The notes below the pieces were generated by a model, which searched no databases, was not told the DNA's origin, and saw only the letters and a program-made list of their open reading frames with translations. Below, one piece after another: positions 17,526 to 26,800 of a stretch of DNA of 64,000 nt (positions within the stretch are counted from its first letter, which is position 1; each line of letters opens with the position of its first letter). The position numbers and the translations under genes are program-made. The DNA is from Lewinellaceae bacterium (GTDB lineage Bacteria; Bacteroidota; Bacteroidia; Chitinophagales; Saprospiraceae). Location of the stretch: the NCBI GenBank assembly GCA_020636405.1, contig JACJXW010000004.1, positions 372,001-436,000 on the forward strand, in the 5' to 3' direction.

Positions 17526-19088
17526 TCACACATTCCCGTACCCATACTGCACCTTCTCCAGCCGCAGCTTCAGGTTCTGAAGGGCTTCGGCCACTTCCCG
17601 CAGGTTGGCCTTGACCACGTCGCTGAGTTCGGCATCGACGAAGAGGTTCTCGTCCAGGTGGTTGAGTTCATTGGGGGCGTTGTTGCGGATCTTTTCCAGT
17701 TGCTGATCCAGATAGGCATTGAGGCGCTGCAGGCGCTCGTCCCAGTGTTGCGCTACGATAGGGTGCGGTTTTTTAAAGATGACCTCGGTGCGCTCCGCCT
17801 GTCGGGTCCGCAGGGGGTAGGTATAGCGTTCGGAATTGTAGAAAACATCGATGGTGAACTGGCGGGCGCCCTTCTGCGCTTTGAGGCGGTTGACCAGGTT
17901 GAGCTCCTTGTCGTAAAAGTTGACGACCTCCGCCTCTTCCATCTGCAGTTTGCGGAACTGTTTAATGTTGATCAGAACGCCTTCGAATTTGTCATCTTCC
18001 TTCAGCAATTCATAGTACTCCTCTTCGACGGGCATCAGTTGGCTTTCGCTGATGGTATGTTTTACCTTGATCTCGTTGTCCACATCCTCTTCAAAATCGC
18101 TCACTTCGCGTTTTACAACCTGCAGGTTGACGGCCATGGTGTAGCCGTGGCGGCGGATGGCCTCGGTGACGATCTCCCGGATGATGTCCATCTGCGACGG
18201 TTTGCTCCACAGGCAGTGCACCATAAGGAAGCAGTCCATCAGGTCTACCTGCGCGCGTCCGTTCAGGAAGGCGGAGGTGCGCAGCAGGCGGACGATCTTT
18301 TTCCAGCGGCGGTCGTGTACGGTGATCAGCTTGTCGGCGTTATTGGGGCGGGCGTTGTATTCCTCCATCCTGACCTTTACCACCTGGATGGTATTGAGCA
18401 CTTCGGCGGGCACTTCCACCTCGTCGATGCGCTCCGACCAGTTGCGAAGCTCCTCCTCGGTGAGCTTCAATCCCTCGTCGATATCGTCCTCATAGACATC
18501 TTTGGTATCGGTGATCATATTGAGGAAGTTCCGGAATTGTCGGATGTTGCCCACCTCCAGGCGGAGGAGGAAGCGGTCCCAGATGGGGTCGAGGCTGGAA
18601 TTGCGGGGCGGCAGCTCGTTGGAGGCGGTGATGATGCCGCGGATGTTGACCTGCATGTCCTCGCCGCCGTTGCGGTAGATCTTCTCATTGAGGATGGTCA
18701 GCAGGGCGTTCTGTATGGCGGGGCCCGCCTTCCAGATCTCGTCGAGGAAGACGATGTTGGCGCCCGGCAGGTAGCGGTCGGTGAGGCGCTCGTACTTGTC
18801 TTCCTCCTTCAGTTTTTTGATAGATACCGGGCCGAAGATCTCATCCGGCGTGCTGAACTTGCTCATCAGGTATTCAAAGGAAGAGCCTTCCCGGAAGGCA
18901 TATTTCAGGCGGCGGGCGATGAGGCTCTTGCCTACGCCCGGAGGGCCCAGCAGGAAGATACTCTCACCGGCAATGGCGCTGAGCAGCGCTAATTTCACGG
19001 CTTCTTCCCGCTCGTAGAGCCCCCGGCACAGGCCGTTGAGCAGTGCGGCCACTTTCGTTCTTACGGTATGGTCAATTGCTATGGACAT
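17526..19088 (-). CDS. MoxR/RavA-type AAA+ ATPase
   Basis: A 520-residue cytoplasmic AAA+ protein of the RavA branch of the MoxR clade. Walker A is GPPGVGKSLIARRL, Walker B is NIVFLDEIWKAG, and the sensor 1 region is GIITASNELP. The C-terminal half (about 300-520) is a charged helical region similar in place to the RavA LARA/triple-helical domain. Such proteins act as chaperones with a VWA-domain partner (ViaA); no VWA gene is adjacent. The genes on either side are GH13 and an FKBP. The ATG at 19088 is preceded within 2 nt by a 160-bp octamer array, which therefore forms its leader. Confidence 0.9.
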   Translation of the reverse strand: MSIAIDHTVRTKVAALLNGLCRGLYEREEAVKLALLSAIAGESIFLLGPPGVGKSLIARRLKYAFREGSSFEYLMSKFSTPDEIFGPVSIKKLKEEDKYERLTDRYLPGANIVFLDEIWKAGPAIQNALLTILNEKIYRNGGEDMQVNIRGIITASNELPPRNSSLDPIWDRFLLRLEVGNIRQFRNFLNMITDTKDVYEDDIDEGLKLTEEELRNWSERIDEVEVPAEVLNTIQVVKVRMEEYNARPNNADKLITVHDRRWKKIVRLLRTSAFLNGRAQVDLMDCFLMVHCLWSKPSQMDIIREIVTEAIRRHGYTMAVNLQVVKREVSDFEEDVDNEIKVKHTISESQLMPVEEEYYELLKEDDKFEGVLINIKQFRKLQMEEAEVVNFYDKELNLVNRLKAQKGARQFTIDVFYNSERYTYPLRTRQAERTEVIFKKPHPIVAQHWDERLQRLNAYLDQQLEKIRNNAPNELNHLDENLFVDAELSDVVKANLREVAEALQNLKLRLEKVQYGYGNV

Positions 19089-19089
19089 G

Positions 19090-19252
19090 GATTGCTGGAT
19101 TGATGGATTGATGGATTGATGGGTTGCTGGATTGCTGGATTGCTGGATTGATGGATTGATGGGTTGCTGGATTGCTGGATTGCTGGATTGATGGATTGAT
19201 GGAGTGCTGGATTGATGGATTGATGGATTGATGGATTGCTGGGTTGCTGGAA
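19090..19252. repeat. Octanucleotide tandem array abutting the MoxR start codon
   Basis: About twenty units of 8 bp, mostly attgctgg, attgatgg and gttgctgg, in a mixed order with higher-order repetition. It fills the whole gap between the FKBP stop (19257) and the MoxR ATG (19088), so transcription into the ATPase gene crosses the array. Confidence 0.93.
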
Positions 19253-19256
19253 TGGT

Positions 19257-19769
19257 TTAGAGCTCTTCCTCCCAGCCGCGGACACCGTCTTCCTCGACGT
19301 AATTCTTGCGGATCAGTTCATCGACGGTGGCGTTTCGGATGTTGAGCACCACGCCGGAGAAGTGCAGCGTTTTACCTGCCATGGCGTGGTTGAAATCCAC
19401 CTGAACCATATCTTCTGTCCAGGAGAGGATCCTGCCATTGTGCGCCTCGCCATTGTCATCGGTCAGGGTAATGAAATTGTCCTTTACCAGTACGTTGTCG
19501 CCCAGGTGGCGGAAGGCCTCGCGCGGTACCCCGATGATGTTGCGGGGGTCTACCGGTCCATAGGCTTGTTCAGGCGGTAGAATAAATTCAAAGGGCTGTC
19601 CTTCCTCCAGGCCTTCCAGGTGTTGCTCGAAGGCAGGCAACAGGCGGCCACTGCCGAAGTAGAACTTAAAGGGGTAATTGGCATCCATCCGTTCGAGCAG
19701 TTCACCGTCGGAGCCTCCTTCCCGCAGTTCATAGGCTATGGTAATGATATTCTGTTCTTCTACGATCAT
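19257..19769 (-). CDS. SlyD-like FKBP-type peptidyl-prolyl isomerase
   Basis: A 170-residue cytoplasmic prolyl isomerase/chaperone. The FKBP half shows ITIAYELREGG, FKFYFGSGRLLPAFEQHLEG, FEFILPPEQAYGPVDPRNI and the return segment VQVDFNHAMAGKTLHFSGVV. Between these (about residues 75-120) lies the insert-in-flap region typical of SlyD. The SlyD His-rich metal-binding tail is absent; the end is acidic (EEDGVRGWEEEL). The ATG at 19769 is the only good start. It lies upstream of the MoxR gene on the same strand and the two may be co-transcribed across the octamer array. Confidence 0.9.
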   Translation of the reverse strand: MIVEEQNIITIAYELREGGSDGELLERMDANYPFKFYFGSGRLLPAFEQHLEGLEEGQPFEFILPPEQAYGPVDPRNIIGVPREAFRHLGDNVLVKDNFITLTDDNGEAHNGRILSWTEDMVQVDFNHAMAGKTLHFSGVVLNIRNATVDELIRKNYVEEDGVRGWEEEL

Positions 19770-19863
19770 AGGAAATAGTCGTTGAATACTTTTGTATTAC
19801 AACTGCAAAGGGCGGGAATTGTTCTGTGGATTTTGCCGCCGATAAGTACTTGCCGGCAATGGT

Positions 19864-21264
19864 TCACTCCACTACCAACCTCAGCTTTTCCGTTTTCACC
19901 CGGGCTTTCAGCCAATCTTCCAATTGTTTGATTTCGGAGGTGCGGGGCTTTCGTTTGAAATGGGCGTAGGCCAGGTGGAGCGTGTCGAGGCGGGCGCTGT
20001 CTACCCGGGAAAGGACGGCGGGGGAAACCGAGAGTTCCAGTACGTTCTTGTTGATGGCTTTTACCTCTTCGGCAAAATCGGCGATGGGGACTTCGCGGGC
20101 GTGCATACGCAGGATTTCGTCCTGGAGGAGCCGAATGCGGTCATCCTTCCCGCGCAGGATCTCCTCGTTCTTTTTATACAGGTCTTCAATGATGCCGGTG
20201 CGCATCTGCAGGTTCATCCTTTCGATGGCCGCCAGGTCGAGAGAATCTTCTCCGGTATAGCCCTGGCGGACGATCAGGCGGGCATTCGGGAGGTTGTAAT
20301 CGGGCAGGCGTTTTTCCAGTTCCTGCAGCTGTGCCTCATCGATGGGCTCACCGAAGAGGGTAACCTCTATCTGTTTTTCCCCCTGCTCATAGGTGAAATT
20401 TTTATTGATCACCTGGCAATTGTCAAAGCGCATTTCCTGGGTGATGAACTGCTGGGCGTAACGCTCGAAAAGGCTTTGATTGACCACTTTATAGGCTGTA
20501 TAAATACTGGGAATGATGGTGAGAATGATAAAAACGGCGATCAAACGCCGGACGCGCAGTTCCCGCGCCTTGTCGACAAAATCTTTGCTCTTGAAACGCA
20601 GGAGGCGAACGATGAGGTAGGTGGAAAAGCTGATGAAAACGCTGTTGATGAAGAACAGGTAAAAGGCCCCGAAGAAGTAGTTCCACTGGGCGGTGGCCAG
20701 GCCGAAGCCGGCAGTGCACAACGGCGGCATCAGAGCGGTGGCGATGGCTACGCCGGGTATGGCGTTGCTCTTTTCCTTACGGCTGCCGGCCACGATGCCC
20801 GCCAGGCCGCCGAACAGGGCGATGAGTACGTCCCACAGGGTAGGGGAGGTGCGCGCCAGCAACTCCGACTGCGCGTCGTTGAGCGGGGAGATCCAGAAGT
20901 AGGCTGCCGAAGTCAGAACGCTTATTGCTACTGCGATCCCCAGGTTGCGCAACGCTTTGACAATGAGTTCCAGGTCGTTGATACCCACGCCTAGTCCTAT
21001 CCCCATGATCGGGCCCATCAGGGGGGAAATGAGCATCGCGCCGATAACGACCGCCGGGCTGTTCACGTTGAGCCCCACCGAGGCCACCATGATGGCGAAG
21101 ATGAGGATCCACAGGTTGGTGCCCCGGAAGACGACCCCCTTTTCAATCTCTTCGATGGTCTCCCGTTCACTGGCCTTGTCGTCGTCCAGGTTGAAGCGGT
21201 CTTTCAGGAAGAGGCGCAGGTCGCGGGCAATGGCCCTGGCCGTAACTTTTGTTCTTGCAGGCAT
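19864..21264 (-). CDS. DUF389 / TIGR00341 family membrane protein
   Basis: A 466-residue inner-membrane protein. The ATG at 21264 (MPARTKVTARAIARD) is preferred, since the upstream in-frame extension is unlike coding sequence. Residues about 50-270 hold the DUF389 core: IMVASVGLNVNSPAVVIGAM, LISPLMGPIMGIGLG, GSRKEKSNAIPGVAIATALM, PPLCTAGFGLA and FISFSTYLIVRLL, about six to seven membrane segments. The C-terminal 170 residues are soluble and charged, with LFGEPIDEAQLQELEKRLP, perhaps a sensor or regulatory tail. The biochemical function of the family is unknown; a transport or stress role is speculation. Confidence 0.88.
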   Translation of the reverse strand: MPARTKVTARAIARDLRLFLKDRFNLDDDKASERETIEEIEKGVVFRGTNLWILIFAIMVASVGLNVNSPAVVIGAMLISPLMGPIMGIGLGVGINDLELIVKALRNLGIAVAISVLTSAAYFWISPLNDAQSELLARTSPTLWDVLIALFGGLAGIVAGSRKEKSNAIPGVAIATALMPPLCTAGFGLATAQWNYFFGAFYLFFINSVFISFSTYLIVRLLRFKSKDFVDKARELRVRRLIAVFIILTIIPSIYTAYKVVNQSLFERYAQQFITQEMRFDNCQVINKNFTYEQGEKQIEVTLFGEPIDEAQLQELEKRLPDYNLPNARLIVRQGYTGEDSLDLAAIERMNLQMRTGIIEDLYKKNEEILRGKDDRIRLLQDEILRMHAREVPIADFAEEVKAINKNVLELSVSPAVLSRVDSARLDTLHLAYAHFKRKPRTSEIKQLEDWLKARVKTEKLRLVVE

Positions 21265-21345
21265 GGTATTGATGCTTGTTGGAGCAAATTTGCAAAAAAT
21301 AGTCCTATTAGATTTTATGCACGCAGATTTTGTATGGCCCTGAAT

Positions 21346-21433
21346 AATCTTTTTGGCCAGCTCTGCGTCATGTCCCCGCCTTGGTAGCGCTGCTACCAGG
21401 CTCCGGGCGTTCCTTGATCTGGTCAAAAATCTT
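21346..21433. repeat. Palindromic stem-loop upstream of the CGNR remnant
   Basis: Outer arms AATCTTTTTGGCCAG (21346-21360) and CTGGTCAAAAATCTT (21419-21433) pair with two mismatches. Inner arms CCTTGGTAGC and GCTACCAGG (21379-21400) form a tight hairpin. It lies between the DUF389 start and the CGNR stop and may be a dispersed palindromic element. Confidence 0.5.
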
Positions 21434-21469
21434 TATCCATTCCCAATACAAAACTCACGTGCCTAAGAT

Positions 21470-21840
21470 CTATTTTTTGTCCTTATTCCGGTGGTACCAG
21501 CGCCGGGCCTTCACCTGGCTGCCGCACACCTGCATGTTGCACCAGCGGCGGCGGCCCCCTTTGGAGGTATCCAGGAAGAGCCAGCCGCAGGACGGGCAGG
21601 AGCGGATGCGGGGCCAGCGCTTGGTTTGCAACAGGAGTTCCTCCGCAAGCAGGAGCAGGCGAAAGAGAGGAAGGTGGGGAGGGGGGCGTTGGGAAAAGCA
21701 CCGCGCAGGCCGCTTCCGCCCTTTTCCAACTGTACCTGGCCGTATGCCTGCTTCAGGAAAGTATTGAAGGAGGCCAAAGCCTTTCCGGGAACCTGGACTT
21801 CTCCCTCCAACTCAACAGCCCGGAAGACTGGACGGCTTAT
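21470..21840 (-). pseudogene. Frameshifted, truncated CGNR zinc-finger protein
   Basis: The C-terminal frame (stop at 21470-21472) encodes a clear CGNR zinc finger: RIRSCPSCGWLFLDTSKGGR, then RRWCNMQVCGSQVKARRWYH. All four Cys are present, with CGSQ in place of the usual CGNR. Upstream, the matching part (VPGKALASFNTFLKQAYGQ), which resembles the end of the stress-associated ABATE domain, is in a different frame. One extra base in the C-rich tracts at 21676-21686 would join them. No in-frame start or N-terminal half of the ABATE domain exists before the hairpin at 21921, so the gene is also truncated. These proteins are usually transcription regulators. Confidence 0.65.
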
Positions 21841-21920
21841 GATACGATATCGGAAGCGCAGTGGAAAGGAATGGTAGGAGAACTGGAGAAAGATCAGTCA
21901 TGATTTGATCTTTGTGTTTA

Positions 21921-21949
21921 AACCCTCCAGGTATACTTCCTGGAGGGTT
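21921..21949. terminator. Hairpin terminator downstream of the MddA-like gene
   Basis: Perfect 11-bp stem AACCCTCCAGG / CCTGGAGGGTT with a 7-nt loop. On the minus strand it follows the stop at 21970 by about 20 nt and is followed by TTTAAACAC. Confidence 0.75.
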
Positions 21950-21969
21950 GGATTTGAGGTGTTCGACAA

Positions 21970-22767
21970 TTATTCACTATCCAAAGTAACCGTCTCAACA
22001 GCAGCAGCCGATTGTGCTTCTGAAGGCATACGGGCACCAAATTTCATAAAGGGGATGAGCTTCGGGGTTTTGTCCCGGTAGCGGGCATACAGGGTTCCGA
22101 ATGCATGGACGAGGTCCTTTTCTTCGTAATAAACACCGGCCAGGAGGTACCCGGTGAGCCCTATGGCATAGATCAGGTGGGTAACCGTCATATGCGGTAT
22201 GGACCAGATGCCAAGAAGGATGCCGAAGTAAAGCGGGTGGCGCACGTATTTGTAGAAGGCAATGACCCTGAATTTCAGGGGCGTATAGGGCCTGTCGGTG
22301 ACATAAAGATAAGCCTGGCGCAGGCCAAATAAGTCGAAATGGTTGATCAGGAAACTGCTGATGAACAGGATGGCCCAGCCGCTGAAGAACAAGGCGTACG
22401 TAGCGTAGTACCCTACCGTGCCGGCAGGAATGTTCCAGATCGTGCCCCCTATGGGTTCCCATTGCCACATCAGCAGGGTGATCATGAGGGCGGAAGCCAT
22501 CACGTAGGTGCTTCTCTCCAGGTGAGTGGGGATATACCGGGTCAGCCAGGTTTTAAAGGATTGGCGGGCCATAATGGAATGATGCAGCCCGAAGAGGAGG
22601 ACCAGCCCCAGGTTCTTGGCCAGGGCGGGCAGTAGCGCCATTTCCGGTGTCCCGTCGATCGACCAGGCGGGGATCAGGTTGCCGGTAAAGGCGATCCAGG
22701 CCAGGATGGATGCAAAGCCTGCCAGATAACAGGTGATAGCGTAAACAGAAACTCCAATCTTTTTCAT
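21970..22767 (-). CDS. mddA: MddA-like methanethiol S-methyltransferase (NnrU/ICMT family)
   Basis: A 265-residue integral membrane methyltransferase with about five to six hydrophobic segments. Features matching MddA proteins: LFGLHHSIMARQSFKTWLTR, ERSTYVMASALMITLLMWQW, FLINHFDLFGLRQAYLY, YVRHPLYFGILLGIW and the end motif YYEEKDLVHAFGTLYARYRD. The RHPLY...E(E)xxL part is the S-adenosylmethionine-binding region of the isoprenylcysteine methyltransferase superfamily. MddA converts methanethiol to dimethyl sulfide with SAM as donor. Length is typical. It stands alone, with hairpin 21921-21949 after it. NnrU family members of other function share the fold, so the substrate is a family-level inference. 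Confidence 0.75.
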   Translation of the reverse strand: MKKIGVSVYAITCYLAGFASILAWIAFTGNLIPAWSIDGTPEMALLPALAKNLGLVLLFGLHHSIMARQSFKTWLTRYIPTHLERSTYVMASALMITLLMWQWEPIGGTIWNIPAGTVGYYATYALFFSGWAILFISSFLINHFDLFGLRQAYLYVTDRPYTPLKFRVIAFYKYVRHPLYFGILLGIWSIPHMTVTHLIYAIGLTGYLLAGVYYEEKDLVHAFGTLYARYRDKTPKLIPFMKFGARMPSEAQSAAAVETVTLDSE

Positions 22768-23131
22768 GATAAGGGTCGAATTTAGGTTTTGAAAGAATCG
22801 TTTTCATTTGGTTTTTTGCGGTTGATACCACAAGTTTATGCGCTCTTGCGGTAGTCGGAAAGAGGCGTTTATTGGGGGGCAGGCCTCAGCGCTTGGATGG
22901 GGGCATAACATGATTGGGCGCCTGGGAAAGGGCAGGAAAGTTCATGGGAATGCTTCGCTCAAAAGAAGGAGGGATACGCTCAAGGGAAGAGGGGGGCTGA
23001 TCAAAAAAAGGGGGAAAGGGTTACGCGGCCCTGGGGAGGGAAATGTGTTGAAATGACTGGAAATGGGGAAACTGCCGCTTAAAGATGGCCTTCCAGCGTT
23101 AATTTATTCCATTTCATTCCATCCGGATTAT
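22768..23131. other. Intergenic, nothing recognised
   Basis: Between the MddA-like start and the DUF1801 stop. It is purine-rich on the plus strand (ggggaaaggg, aagaaggaggg). An open frame at 22838-23056 has basic low-complexity content and no protein-like pattern. No hairpin terminator or promoter was identified. Confidence 0.5.
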
Positions 23132-23554
23132 TCAGCCGTTCGAATATTTTTCCCGCATCATCTCCACCGACTCCCGGATCATTTCTTTCAGGACGTCGAT
23201 GTCCACATCTTCCAGCTTGTTGATGTAGAGGCAGGACTTCCCGGTTTTGAATTTGCCCAGTTTTTGCAGCAATTCGTCGTAGTGGTGGAAGCCGGCCATG
23301 ATGTAGAGCGTCAGGCTCTGCTTGCGGGGCGAGAAGCCGGTGAGCATCCAATCGCCCTCGCGGCCGCTCTTGTACTGGTAGTGGTAGCTGCCGAAGCCGA
23401 CGATGCTGTCTCCCCACATCCGGGGCTCCTCGCCGGTCACTTCTTTCATGATCTCCAGCATGGCTAGGCTGTCTTCGCGCCGCTTGTCGTGGGCTACGCT
23501 GTGGAGGAAGGCTTCGACGTTGGCGTCATTAGGGGCGGTTTTTGGATCGCTCAT
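23132..23554 (-). CDS. DUF1801 domain protein
   Basis: A 140-residue cytoplasmic protein. The DUF1801 pattern is clear: VEAFLHSVAHDKRREDSLAM, then MKEVTGEEPRMWGDSIVGFG, YHYQYKSGREGDWMLTGFSP, RKQSLTLYIMAGFHHYDELL and KTGKSCLYINKLEDVD, ending in a helix MIRESVEMMREKY. The fold is the YdhG/iron-chaperone-like superfamily, with no firmly known reaction. Length is normal. The gene is single and flanked downstream (3') by unannotated sequence and upstream by the palindromic element at 23623-23764. Confidence 0.9.
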   Translation of the reverse strand: MSDPKTAPNDANVEAFLHSVAHDKRREDSLAMLEIMKEVTGEEPRMWGDSIVGFGSYHYQYKSGREGDWMLTGFSPRKQSLTLYIMAGFHHYDELLQKLGKFKTGKSCLYINKLEDVDIDVLKEMIRESVEMMREKYSNG

Positions 23555-23622
23555 ATCGGGTGCTTTTTTTGGATTACTGTTTTATTCCCAGGCTTTTGGC
23601 ATTTAAAAATAAGGCAATTTTC

Positions 23623-23764
23623 GTAACTATTTAGGTCTATCTCCACCCGGCATTTTCGCCCTTTGTTTGCCCCAACCCTAAAGGGAGCAAAGGCCGAAAA
23701 TGCCTGATCACCCTTCAGGGTCGGGGCAAAATCAGGCATTTTCGACCGGGTGGTAAATAGTTAC
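23623..23764. repeat. Full-length 142-bp palindromic element
   Basis: Perfect terminal inverted repeats GTAACTATTTA (23623-23633) and TAAATAGTTAC (23754-23764). Inside lies an outer stem CCACCCGG / CCGGGTGG, a hairpin with arms GGCATTTTCGCCCTTTG / CAAAGGCCGAAAATGCC, and a second hairpin TGCCTGAT / ATCAGGCA whose loop is the inverted copy of the first loop (tttgccccaaccct). A related half element is at 34775-34856. Confidence 0.85.
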
Positions 23765-23838
23765 TCAATTTCTATGTTTTAGAAGCTGCAAAACCAGATA
23801 GCGATCTATAGGCCAACACTTTATGTTCAAACCTCGCG

Positions 23839-26800
23839 TTACTTTAGCAATACAACATCCCCCGAAACCGACTGATTAAACACCTCCCCCTGATCCTCAA
23901 AAGCGAACTGGAGCAGGTAAATGTAGGTTCCGGTATTGGCCTGCTGACCCTTTATTCTGCCATCCCAACCTTCTTTGACATCATCCGAGGAAAATACCAG
24001 GCTGCCCCAGCGGTCAAAGACGCTAAACTCGTAATCCAATATAGTGTAACCGGGGTCGAAATAGGGCAGGAACAAATCATTCCTGCCATCCTCATTGGGG
24101 GAAAAAGCATTGGGCACGTAAACGCCTATTTTGCCACAGGAAGAGCCTCTGACCACAACCGTATCGGAAGTAGGGCAGGCATCACCGCTCACCGCTATAG
24201 AATAAATCCCTTCTTCTTCAACGATATACTCCGGGCTGTCCGAACCATCCTGCCAGCGTATAGTACCCGTTTCCGGTAGTTTAGGGCGCAGCACCAATTG
24301 CTCTCCGTTGCAAAGGGCCAGGCTGTCCGGAAGGGCCAGGTCCGCCGGAGGCAGAAACTCAATAGAGATACTGTCTCGGCTGAGGCACCTATCCAGAGAT
24401 ACTTCTATCCAGTAGAGGCCGGATTGGTTTACCATCAGGGTAGGGCCCGTACTGCCATCTTGCCAGAGCAAGCCATCATTTTCCCCAACGCTGGGATGGA
24501 GCGTAACCCCTTCACCCTCACATAAGGATTGATTACCCCCTAGGCTGACTACGGGAGACATTTGAAGGGCTACATTAACGGTATCTGCAAACGAACACCC
24601 GCTGTCAGTGGCCTGCAGCCAGAACTGCCCACCCTGGCTGATGGAATAGGCGGAGGAATTGGAGCCATCCTGCCAGCGATAGGCATCGGCCAGGCCGGTG
24701 AAGTCGAAGGCCAGGCTTTGCCCGGAACAGATGCTGGTATCGGCCCCGAGGGAGAACACCGGCAGCGGGTTGAAGGTGACGGTTGCCTGAGCCTCCCCCC
24801 GGCAGCCATTGGCGGAGACGGTGACGGCGTAGTTTCCGGATTGGCTGACTGCCAGCGTGGGCAGGGTGGAGCCGTCCTGCCAGAGGTAGTCCGCCGGCTG
24901 TCCGATGTTGGCGTCCAGCGTGGTGCTTTCGCCTTCGCAGAGGAATTGGCCGCCGCCGAGGGAAGGTTCGGGTGTTTGAAGGAGGGTTACCTGCAGGGTA
25001 TCGGCGAACAAACATCCGTTGTTGGTGGCCACCAGTGAGAACTGGCCGCCCTGGGTGATGGAGTAACTGGGGCCGGTAGAGCCGTCCTGCCAGAGGTAGG
25101 CATCGGCCAGGCCGGTGAAGTCGAAGGCCAGGCTTTGTCCGGAGCAGAGGCTGGTGTCGGCCCCGAGGGAGAACACCGGCAGCGGGTTGAAGGTGACAGT
25201 TGCCTGAGCCTCCCCCCGGCAGCCATTGGCGGAGACGGTGACGGCGTAGTTTCCGGATTGGCTGACTGCCAGCGTGGGCAGGGTGGAGCCGTCCTGCCAG
25301 AGGTAGTCCGCCGGCTGTCCGATGTTGGCGTCCAGCGTGGTGCTTTGGCCTTCGCAGAGGAATTGGCCGCCGCCGAGGGAAGGTTCGGGTGTTTGAAAGA
25401 GGTTTACCTGCAGGGTATCGGCGAACAAACATCCGTTGTTGGTGGCCACCAGTGAGAACTGGCCCCCCTGGGTGATGGAGTAACTGGGGCCGGTAGAGCC
25501 GTCCTGCCAGAGGTAGGCATCGGCCAGGCCGGCGAAGTCGAAGGCCAGGCTTTGCCCGGAGCAGAGGCTGGTGTCGGCCCCGAGGGAGAATTCCGGCAGC
25601 GGGTTGAAGGTGACGGTTGCCTGAGCCTCCCCCCGGCAGCCATTGGCGGAGACGGTGACGGCGTAGATTCCGGATTGGCTGACTGCCAGCGTGGGCAGGG
25701 TGGAGCCGTCCTGCCAGAGGTAGTCCGCCGGCTGTCCGATGTTGGCGTCCAGCGTGGTGCTTTGGCCTTCGCAGAGGAATTGGCCGCCGCCGAGGGAAGG
25801 TTCGGGTGTTTGAAAGAGGTTTACCTGCAGGGTATCGGCGAACAAACATCCGTTGTTGGTGGCCACCAGTGAGAACTGGCCGCCCTGGGTGATGGAGTAA
25901 CTGGGGCCGGTAGAGCCATCCTGCCAGAGATAGGCATCGGCCAGGCCGGTGAAGTCAAAGGCCAGGCTTTGCCCGGAACAGATGCTGGTATCGGCCCCGA
26001 GGGAGAATTCCGGCAGCGGGTTGAAGGTGACGGTTGCCTGAGCCTCCCCCCGGCAGCCATTGGCGGAGACGGTGACGGCGTAGTTTCCGGATTGGCTGAC
26101 TGCCAGCGTGGGCAGGGTGGAGCCGTCCTGCCAGAGGTAGTCCGCCGGCTGTCCGATGTTGGCGTCCAGCGTGGTGCTTTGGCCTTCGCAGAGGAATTGA
26201 CCGCCGCCGAGGGAAGGTTCGGGTGTTTGAAAGAGGGTTACCTGCAGGGTATCGGCGAACAAACATCCGTTGTCGGTGGCCACCAGTGAGAACTGGCCCC
26301 CCTGGGTGATGGAGTAACTGGGGCCGGTAGAGCCATCCTGCCAGAGATAGGCATCGGTCAGGCCGGTGAAGTCGAAGGCCAGGCTTTGCCCGGAACAGAT
26401 GCTGGTATCGGGCCCGAGGGAGAACACCGGCAGCGGGTTGAAGGTGACGGTTGCCTGAGCCTCCCCCTGGCAGCCATTGGCGGAGACGGTGACGGCGTAG
26501 TTTCCGGATTGGCTGACTGCCAGCGTGGGCAGGGTGGAGCCGTCCTGCCAGAGGTAGTCCGCCGGCTGTCCGATGTTGGCGTCCAGCGTGGTGCTTTCGC
26601 CTTCGCAGAGGAATTGGCCGCCGCCGAGGTTAACGGTAGGTGAATCCATAACTTCGATAGAGACTGTATCCGTAGTGAGGCAGCCTTCCTTATTCAATTC
26701 TACAGCGTACTCACCACTTTGGGTTACTTCATAGGTCGGATTGGTGCTGCCATCCTGCCAGGCATATGAAACGCCGGGGCTGGCGGCGGTGGCATCCAGA

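Noticed and set aside
17493..18992. 499-codon plus-strand frame opposite the MoxR-type ATPase
   Set aside because: The opposite strand has perfect Walker motifs; this one has none.
21680..21903. Plus-strand frame reading GGVGKST then a protein-like end to the TGA at 21901-21903
   Set aside because: The P-loop-like string arises from a G-rich tract. No start or further ATPase motif is present, and the opposite strand carries CGNR-type sequence. A real short fragment cannot be excluded.
22838..23056. 72-codon plus-strand frame
   Set aside because: G/K/R-rich low complexity, no conserved pattern, no leader feature.
24605..25849. 414-codon frame within the 417-bp repeats
   Set aside because: Out-of-frame reading of the tandem repeats (R/P/G-rich), no start or domain.
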